Notes under the pieces: generated by a model | Seen by the model: only the letters and a program-made list of their open reading frames with translations | Databases searched by the model: none | Told to the model about the DNA's origin: nothing | Part shown: piece after piece, positions 1 to 5,004 of the stretch | How the letters are laid out: each line of letters opens with the position of its first letter | Numbering within the stretch: position 1 is the first letter of the stretch | NCBI GenBank assembly: GCA_963204845.1 | Contig: CAUJIL010000092.1 | Coordinates: 1-12,902, forward strand | Direction of reading: 5' to 3' | DNA from: Pseudomonadota bacterium | GTDB taxonomy: Bacteria; Pseudomonadota; Gammaproteobacteria; Pseudomonadales; UBA5518 | DNA: 12,902 nt | Position numbers and translations under genes: made by a program

Positions 1-365
1 CCAGCGCGGGCACGTTGTGCTTCTTCGCGACGCTGTGGCTCAAGCGCGTGGTGAAGATCGACGACTCGCTCGACGTGTTCCCGGTGCACGGCGTCGGCGG
101 TATGCTCGGCACGCTGGCCGCCGGGGTGTTCGCGAGCGCGGAACTCGGCCCGTTCAGCGGCCAGGGGCTCGCCGCTGGGCGTGGCATCGGCTCCCAGCTG
201 CTGGTGCAGGCGCTAGGTGTGGTGGCGGTCGCGGCCTGGACCGCGCTGCTGACCTGGATTCTGCTGCGGATCACCGACCGCCTGGTCGGCCTGCGGGTGA
301 CGGTCGAGGAAGAAACGGAAGGACTGGACGTGGTGCTGCACAACGAGCGCGGCTATGACCTCTGA
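1..365 (+). CDS. amt: Ammonium transporter (Amt family), C-terminal part, 5' end outside window
   Basis: This is the last third of an Amt/MEP/Rh ammonium channel, a trimeric inner-membrane protein that brings ammonium into the cell. The reading frame is open from base 3 with no start visible, so the gene begins upstream. The fragment contains the family segment DDSLDVFPVHGVGG; its histidine corresponds to the second pore histidine of E. coli AmtB (H318). A last hydrophobic helix follows (about LLVQALGVVAVAAWTALLTW). The cytoplasmic tail GLRVTVEEETEGLDVVLHNE matches the AmtB tail that contacts the PII protein GlnK, which suggests GlnK control (family knowledge). The stop overlaps the next gene by 11 bases, so the two are probably cotranscribed. 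No glnK is visible, but it could lie upstream. The subfamily cannot be decided from a fragment. Confidence 0.93.
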   Translation, partial: SAGTLCFFATLWLKRVVKIDDSLDVFPVHGVGGMLGTLAAGVFASAELGPFSGQGLAAGRGIGSQLLVQALGVVAVAAWTALLTWILLRITDRLVGLRVTVEEETEGLDVVLHNERGYDL

Positions 366-657
366 GGAAACGGCGGTCGATCTGCTGCTGTTCCATACCA
401 CCGGCTGCCATCTCTGCGAGCTCGCCGATGCACTGGTCGCGCCGATCGCGCGTGCCGCGGGACTCAGCCTGGTGCGCGTCGATATCGCCGACAGCGATGC
501 CTTGCTGGAGCGCTATGGCACGCGCATCCCGGTGCTGCGGGGCGCCGGCGAGCGGGATGCGGAGATCGGCTGGCCGTTCGACGCCGAAGCGGTGCGCCGC
601 CTGCTGGCGGGAGTCAGCCGAACATCCTCCCACCCTCGTGGCCCAAGGTCTCGCTGA
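355..657 (+). CDS. Glutaredoxin-like small thiol protein (DUF836/YruB-type fold)
   Basis: This 100-residue protein has a thioredoxin-fold layout. A beta strand (VDLLLFHTTG) leads into a CxxC site, C18-H-L-C21, and a probable cis-proline lies at P59 in GTRIPVLRG. This matches the small glutaredoxin-like group annotated as DUF836 or 'glutaredoxin family protein'. These are presumed cytoplasmic thiol-disulfide proteins whose substrates are mostly unknown. The ATG lies inside the end of amt (11-base overlap) with only a weak ribosome site, so translation is probably coupled to amt. The last 11 or so residues (TSSHPRGPRSR) fall outside the fold and are antisense to the end of the EAL-HDOD gene, with 44 bases shared between the two coding ends. 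The fold call is good; the redox role is inferred from the CxxC. Confidence 0.85.
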   Translation: MTSEETAVDLLLFHTTGCHLCELADALVAPIARAAGLSLVRVDIADSDALLERYGTRIPVLRGAGERDAEIGWPFDAEAVRRLLAGVSRTSSHPRGPRSR

Positions 658-1846
658 CCCAGCGCAGGCTCTCGAGGTAGGCCTCCTCGGCGGCCTGCTG
701 GTCCACACCGAGGACCGCCAGTTCGCGCCACGGCACCTCGGTCCAGGCGGCGGTTTCGAAGGCGAGCACCGTCGCGAGGATCACGCCGAGGCGGCCGCGC
801 CGTTCGAGCAGCGCGGCGCGCAGTTCCTCGCTGATCGTCATCGTCGCGACCACGCTGTCGAGGGTCTGGTCCATGAACGCATCCAGCGTCGACAGGATCC
901 CCATCGTGAAACAGCGCCCGGCCACCGACTTCTCGGTCCGCGTCGCCAGCAGCTCGCAGAAGCGGGCGCGCGCCATCGCGATGCGGGTCAATTCGCTCGG
1001 CTTGCCGTCGAGGCGTGACAGCACCAGCAGGTAGCACCACCCGCGCACACGCTCCACCCCCAGCGTGAAGATTGCGTCGCGCAGCGACTCCACCGGCACC
1101 GCCCTGCGGTACAGCGGCGAGTTGACCAGCTTGATCAGGCCGAAGCTGAGCACGGGGTCGGTCTGGATCGTCGCCGCGAGGTCCGCCACGCTGATGTCGG
1201 GCTGGGCGATCCGGGCCATCAGCGCGACCACGGCCGTGCGTGCCGACGCCATGCGCTTGCCGTGCAGCAGCTGTGGTCGGGCGAGGAAATACCCCTGGAA
1301 GTAGCTGAATCCCAGGTCGACGCAGTGGTTGAACATTTCCCACGACTCGATCTTTTCCGCCAGCAGCCGCACCGGATAGTTGCGCAACTGGCGCACCTCG
1401 GCGCGCAGCTTGACCTCGCCGAGCTCGAGCACGTCGAGCTTCACGATGTCCGCCAGCTCGACCAGCGGCGCGAGGCCGGGGTGGTGCTGGAAGTCGTCGA
1501 GTGCGATGCGGTAGCCGCGCTCGCGCAGGCGCCGCACTCCCGCCAGCAGCTCGCTGGTCACGCTGACGTCCTCGAGCACCTCGATGACCAGGTGTTGCGG
1601 ATCGATCGGCGGCGGGTTGACGATCAGGTGGCCGGTAAAATTGATGAATACCGGCTTGCCGTCGGTGACGTCGAGGATGCTGTCGCCGCCGAAGGCGGTC
1701 AGCAGCACGCGCGAGGAGGCCTCGTTGCCGTCCTCGACCGCGGCCATGTCCGGTGAAGTCGAACGGTACAGCAGTTCGAAGGCCACCACTTCCAGCGAGG
1801 CGTCGTAGATGGGTTGCCTGGCGAGCAGGATCGGCTGGGCCTGCAT
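614..1846 (-). CDS. EAL-HDOD domain signalling protein (YuxH type)
   Basis: This 410-residue protein starts with ARQPIYDASLEVVAFELLYR, the typical opening of EAL-HDOD proteins, with a degenerate EAL motif (FELL, E24). Residues about 5-195 form the EAL domain. N69, E89/E92, D117/D118, K136 and E164/E167 stand where cyclic-di-GMP phosphodiesterases keep their metal and substrate ligands. The conserved loop after DDF is replaced by QHHPG, so catalysis is uncertain. QGYF (184-187) closes the domain. Residues about 195-390 are an HDOD domain, a non-catalytic HD relative usually linked to signalling output. No signal peptide or membrane segment is seen, so it should be cytoplasmic. It is the last gene of a uspA-slt-EAL/HDOD operon, 15 bases after slt, with a weak GAAGG upstream of the ATG. 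Family relatives affect motility, biofilm or c-di-GMP levels; the role here is not shown. Confidence 0.9.
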   Translation of the reverse strand: MQAQPILLARQPIYDASLEVVAFELLYRSTSPDMAAVEDGNEASSRVLLTAFGGDSILDVTDGKPVFINFTGHLIVNPPPIDPQHLVIEVLEDVSVTSELLAGVRRLRERGYRIALDDFQHHPGLAPLVELADIVKLDVLELGEVKLRAEVRQLRNYPVRLLAEKIESWEMFNHCVDLGFSYFQGYFLARPQLLHGKRMASARTAVVALMARIAQPDISVADLAATIQTDPVLSFGLIKLVNSPLYRRAVPVESLRDAIFTLGVERVRGWCYLLVLSRLDGKPSELTRIAMARARFCELLATRTEKSVAGRCFTMGILSTLDAFMDQTLDSVVATMTISEELRAALLERRGRLGVILATVLAFETAAWTEVPWRELAVLGVDQQAAEEAYLESLRWVSETLGHEGGRMFG

Positions 1847-1861
1847 GAGTCGTGATTACCT

Positions 1862-3895
1862 TCAGCGGCGTCGGGCGCGCGAGGCATGATTGTAGTCCGC
1901 GCGAGCCGCGGTGCCAGCACGGCTCGCGTAGGGGTTGCGGATCAGCCGCTCGTGCGGGTGCACCAGCGGCGCCTCGCGGTCCTCGAGGTATGCGTAGATG
2001 AGCGCGAAGCTCAGCACGTTCTGCACGTACTGGCGGGTTTCGCGGAAGGGGATGGTCTCGACGAAGCGGTCGTGCTCGACGTCGCCCGCGTGGCGCCCCA
2101 GCCACTGCCCGATGCGTCCGGGGCCGGCGTTGTAGGCGGCCGCGGCGAGGATCCGGTTGCGGTCGAAGCGTTCGAGCATCATGCGCATGTAGGAACTGCC
2201 GATCCGTACGTTGCGTGCCGGGTCGAGCAGGTCGTTGCTGCCACGGTAGGGGATTCCCGCCTTGCGCGCGGTGAGCTGCGCCGTCGCCGGCATCACCTGC
2301 ATCAACCCCAGGGCACCTGCGGGCGAGCGCACACCGGCGTCGAGCGCGCTCTCCTGGCGCGCGATTGCGTACAGCCAAGTCCGGTCGACCCCCTCGCGTC
2401 GCGCCGCGGCATCGAAATGGCTGCGGTGCACGGTCGGGAAGCGCAGTTCGAGCGCATCCCATGCCTGCGCGGCGGCCAGCGTCGTGATCGCCAGCTGGTG
2501 CCAGCCCCATTGCGCGGCCAGTTGCGCGGCCGCCGCCTGGCGGGTGGCGTCGAGTCGGCGCATCGTGTGCAGCCATTCGCGGCGCGATTCGAGCGGGGCG
2601 CCGCCACGCGCGAACTCGCGTGCACGGACGATGCCGGGGATGTGGCCCACCTCGTCCAGCAGGGCCCGGTCGGCCGCCTGCCGCTGGTGCTGCATGGCAT
2701 ACGGCGCGCCCAGATGATCCGCGGCCAGGAACCCGTACCAGCTACGTGTCCCGGCGAGCGTCGCCCAGGCCGCCGCCGGCGCGGCATCGCCGCGCACGCT
2801 CCGCGCGCGCAGCGACCAGTAGCGCCAGCGTTCCTCGGCGCCAAGCGTCGGCGGCAACTGGTCCAGTGCCGCCAGCATTGCATCCCAGTCCGCGCCGCGC
2901 AGCGCATGGCGCACCGCGTCCTCGGCGAGCGGCTCGCTGCGTGCGGCGGCGTCCAGGCCGATGATCCAGTGCAGCGCTTCGTTCGCCGAGGTCTGCGCCA
3001 GCGCGCTTGCGATCCGGGCCGCTGCGCCGCGCAGCGACGCGGGGTCCACGGTTGCGGAGCGCAGCGCGCCTTCGAAGGCCGCGCGCGCCGCGCGCACATC
3101 GCGCGCGGCGAGGCGTGCGAGCGCGAAGTCGAGGATGCGCGCGTGGTGCGCGTCCTGGGGCCGGAAGCGCCTCGTCTCCTTGGCGAGGTCGGGGTTCGCG
3201 GCGCAATCCAGGAACAGTTCCGCGTCCGCCCGGGCGGTACCGTCGAGGAAGCGCAGCAGATAGCGCGCGAGCGCGGTCTGGCCGGCGTCCATCGCGTCGG
3301 CGAAGCGTTGCCAGGCGAGTTCCGGTGGCGGGTTGCCGCGGTTGGTCCAGTCGGCGAACACCGGGTCACAGGCGGTCGGCAGGGAACGGGGGGTGGACCA
3401 CAACGCGGCTGCGGCCCGGTCCGCATCGATGGCATTGCCCGTGCGCAGCAGTGCGAGTGCGTGGTGGCAGCGCCGCTCGAGGCTGGCAGCTTCGGCATCG
3501 TAGTGACGCAGGAACTCGGTCCAGCGGCCGCGCGTCTCCAGTGTAGCCAGCCAGCTCTCGCGCAGCCGGGCCGCGGGCAACTCGCCGGCGTGGCGTTGCA
3601 GGAAGGTATCCACTTCGGTGGCAGGGACCGTGGCGATGCGCCGGCGCAGGTCTTCCAGTTCGAGGTAGGGGTAGAGCGGATAGTCCCGCAGGCGGTCACG
3701 CGTGCGCAGCCACGGTTGCCGGTCGCCGGAACGCAAGGCCGCAAGCGCGTCCCGATACATGACACGCTGGCGCTGCAGATCTGCTTCGTCGGCGCGCGCG
3801 ATGCATGCCGATACAGTGATCAGGCCCGCGAGGAACCAGCGGATCAGCCGCGGCACGCGTGCCGCAGCCGCGTGCGCGCGGCTGCGCTGATTCAA
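1862..3895 (-). CDS. slt: Soluble lytic murein transglycosylase (Slt70 type)
   Basis: This periplasmic enzyme cleaves the MurNAc-GlcNAc bond of peptidoglycan and leaves 1,6-anhydro-MurNAc ends. The 677-residue product is close in size to E. coli Slt70. It opens with a signal peptide (basic RLIRW, hydrophobic FLAGLITVSACI, probable cut at ARA/DEA). A long helical N-terminal region follows, as in the doughnut-shaped U and L domains. The C-terminal catalytic domain carries ARQES with catalytic E515, then GLMQVMPATA and AAYNAGPGR, the classic family 1 motifs. The chosen start is TTG at 3895-3893, which overlaps the upstream uspA stop as TTGA and so suggests coupling. A GTG 13 codons further in (3856-3854) also leaves a full signal peptide. 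Neither start has a strong ribosome site, so the exact start is uncertain. The family call is very secure. Confidence 0.94.
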   Translation of the reverse strand: MNQRSRAHAAAARVPRLIRWFLAGLITVSACIARADEADLQRQRVMYRDALAALRSGDRQPWLRTRDRLRDYPLYPYLELEDLRRRIATVPATEVDTFLQRHAGELPAARLRESWLATLETRGRWTEFLRHYDAEAASLERRCHHALALLRTGNAIDADRAAAALWSTPRSLPTACDPVFADWTNRGNPPPELAWQRFADAMDAGQTALARYLLRFLDGTARADAELFLDCAANPDLAKETRRFRPQDAHHARILDFALARLAARDVRAARAAFEGALRSATVDPASLRGAAARIASALAQTSANEALHWIIGLDAAARSEPLAEDAVRHALRGADWDAMLAALDQLPPTLGAEERWRYWSLRARSVRGDAAPAAAWATLAGTRSWYGFLAADHLGAPYAMQHQRQAADRALLDEVGHIPGIVRAREFARGGAPLESRREWLHTMRRLDATRQAAAAQLAAQWGWHQLAITTLAAAQAWDALELRFPTVHRSHFDAAARREGVDRTWLYAIARQESALDAGVRSPAGALGLMQVMPATAQLTARKAGIPYRGSNDLLDPARNVRIGSSYMRMMLERFDRNRILAAAAYNAGPGRIGQWLGRHAGDVEHDRFVETIPFRETRQYVQNVLSFALIYAYLEDREAPLVHPHERLIRNPYASRAGTAARADYNHASRARRR

Positions 3896-4335
3896 CGCTC
3901 GCGCGACTGCACCCGCACCGCGAGCACGTCGCAGCGGGCTCCGTGCAGCACGCCGTTGGCAGTCGACCCCATCAGCAGCGAGAGGCCATGGCGTCCGTGG
4001 CTGCCGACGACGATCAGGTCGGCCCCGATTTCCTCGGCCACATGGTGAATTTCGGTCTCGGCGCGTCCGACCACCAGGTGCCGGTTGGCGTCGGGAATGT
4101 TCAGTGGATCGCAGATCTGCGCCAGATGCGCGCGCGCCTGCTTGTGGATTTCCTCCTGGATACCGGAGAAGTCCATCGGTATGTCGCCGCCGTACGCGAA
4201 GCTGAGCGGCTCGATCACGTGCACCACGCTGAGTTCACAGCCGAACGCGTCACGCATCGCGACCGCGCGCGCGACCACCTGCCGTGATTCGTTGCTGAGA
4301 TCCAGCCCCAGAAGAAGGTGTCGGTAAGCGCCCAT
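3892..4335 (-). CDS. uspA: Universal stress protein, UspA type
   Basis: This is a 147-residue single-domain universal stress protein. The start MGAYRHLLLGLDLS aligns with E. coli UspA (MAYKHILIAVDLS), and ELSVVHVIEPL continues the match. The chosen ATG has GGAGG 11 bases upstream; the 25 extra residues of the longer open frame look non-coding. The C-terminal segment GSHGRHGLSLLMGSTA is a near match to the ATP-binding Usp motif G-2x-G-9x-G-S/T, but with eight residues in the second gap, so ATP binding is uncertain. Like E. coli UspA, it is expected to be a cytoplasmic dimer induced by growth arrest or stress (family knowledge). It is the first gene of the operon, and its TGA overlaps the slt TTG start. 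Its neighbours suggest a link between stress and cell-wall turnover, but that is inference. Confidence 0.92.
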   Translation of the reverse strand: MGAYRHLLLGLDLSNESRQVVARAVAMRDAFGCELSVVHVIEPLSFAYGGDIPMDFSGIQEEIHKQARAHLAQICDPLNIPDANRHLVVGRAETEIHHVAEEIGADLIVVGSHGRHGLSLLMGSTANGVLHGARCDVLAVRVQSRER

Positions 4336-4380
4336 CGCTGCTGCGTCCTCCGTGTTGGCCGGGTCGGGACAGGTTCGGTT

Positions 4381-4410
4381 ACCATAGCCGAAAATTCGCC
4401 GACGCCGCAA
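4381..4410 (-). promoter_or_regulatory. Candidate sigma-70 promoter for the uspA-slt-EAL/HDOD operon
   Basis: On the minus strand, TTGCGG (4410-4405) is separated by 18 bases from TATGGT (4386-4381), about 45 bases before the uspA start codon. The match is three of six at -35 and four of six at -10, so this is only a candidate. It sits in the 105-base gap between divergent uspA and the 4441 gene. This AT-richer stretch is the only obvious place for promoters of both. I see no clear plus-strand promoter there. Confidence 0.35.
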
Positions 4411-4440
4411 TTGGCGCTGGCGCTGCGCTGGTGCGTTCGT

Positions 4441-4896
4441 GTGGAACTGTTCCTGCCGGTCGTCATCCTCGCCATGCTGTTCGTGCTTGGTCCCCTGCTG
4501 GCGATGCGCCCTTCACCGCGTCAGGCACAGCTCGCGCGGCTGCGCGCCAGCGCGACCGCGAACGGGTTGCGCGTGCGCATCGATGCGGTCGGGAGCCGCA
4601 CCGGCTACGCGGACTACGTGCTTCCCTGGCGCCTCGACGACGATGGCGCGCAGCGCGCGCCGGGGTTGGCGTTCGAGCGCGAGGTTGGCGGCATGTGGCG
4701 CCCGGCGTCCGGGGGCGGCGCTTCTGCGCTAGTGGTCGGGCGCCTGCCGCAGGATCTGCCGGCCGGTGTGGTGACGCTGCGCGCCTCGGCCGAGGGCCTC
4801 GTCGCGCGCTGGAACGAGAAGGGCCGCGAAGCCGACGTGGAGCGCATCGCAATGGCGTTGCGGGCGCTCGGCAGCACGCTCGCCGAGCGCCGCTGA
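4441..4896 (+). CDS. Hypothetical protein with one N-terminal membrane helix
   Basis: I do not recognise a named family. With the GTG start the product has 151 residues. It opens with a hydrophobic helix (about residues 3-22, LFLPVVILAMLFVLGPLLAM) followed by basic residues (RPSPRQAQLARLR), which predicts a single inner-membrane anchor with a cytoplasmic globular part. That part has alternating hydrophobic strands (GLRVRIDAV, YADYVLPWRL, GVVTLRASAEGLVARW) and ends in an amphipathic helix (VERIAMALRALGSTLAERR). The start is uncertain: in-frame GTG at 4441 fits the membrane helix best, TTG at 4411 is possible, and neither has a clear ribosome site. It is divergent from uspA and 108 bases upstream of topA, which has its own promoter-like sequence. 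Codon use matches its neighbours. It is probably a real gene; its function is unknown. Confidence 0.65.
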   Translation: MELFLPVVILAMLFVLGPLLAMRPSPRQAQLARLRASATANGLRVRIDAVGSRTGYADYVLPWRLDDDGAQRAPGLAFEREVGGMWRPASGGGASALVVGRLPQDLPAGVVTLRASAEGLVARWNEKGREADVERIAMALRALGSTLAERR

Positions 4897-4922
4897 GGCG
4901 TCGCGGCGCGCCGGCGCGGCGC

Positions 4923-4951
4923 TTGACCCTGCGGGGGGCAGCCCGTATATA
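4923..4951 (+). promoter_or_regulatory. Sigma-70-like promoter for topA with GC-rich discriminator
   Basis: TTGACC (4923-4928, five of six to consensus) is followed by a 17-base spacer and TATATA (4946-4951), an optimal layout. The bases just downstream, GGCGCC, are G+C-rich. A GC-rich stretch between the -10 and the start point is a known mark of promoters that need negative supercoiling, which would suit topA, whose product removes negative supercoils. The transcript would have a leader of about 45 bases. This is a sequence match only, with no start-site data. Confidence 0.65.
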
Positions 4952-4968
4952 TGGCGCCTCGTTTGCTA

Positions 4969-4977
4969 CCCCCCCCC
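4969..4977 (+). repeat. Nine-C homopolymer tract in the topA leader
   Basis: A run of nine cytosines lies between the topA promoter and start codon, followed by TTTATT. A second run of six G lies at 4933-4938 inside the promoter spacer. Such runs can change length by replication slippage. The C run is untranslated and lies 27 bases before the ATG; the G run would alter the -35/-10 spacing if it slipped. There is no evidence that either does so. A sequencing error in run length is also possible. Confidence 0.6.
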
Positions 4978-5004
4978 TTTATTCCCTGGAAATTCGGCAG
5001 GATC

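Noticed and set aside
513..2576. A 687-codon minus-strand frame overlapping the EAL-HDOD gene and slt
   Set aside because: Wrong-frame reading of two well-supported genes; Arg/Ala/Pro-rich with no family pattern.
1886..4048. A 720-codon plus-strand open frame antisense to slt and uspA
   Set aside because: It is a GC-driven shadow with no domain signature, opposite a complete Slt70 with signal peptide and catalytic motifs.
4336..4410. N-terminal extension of UspA
   Set aside because: The extra 25 residues are absent from the family, and the inner ATG has a GGAGG site.
4951..5004. Upstream ATG for topA adding 18 residues
   Set aside because: This ATG overlaps the -10 region, the added residues (Pro-rich) are encoded by the C tract, and homology starts at MGKSLVIVE.
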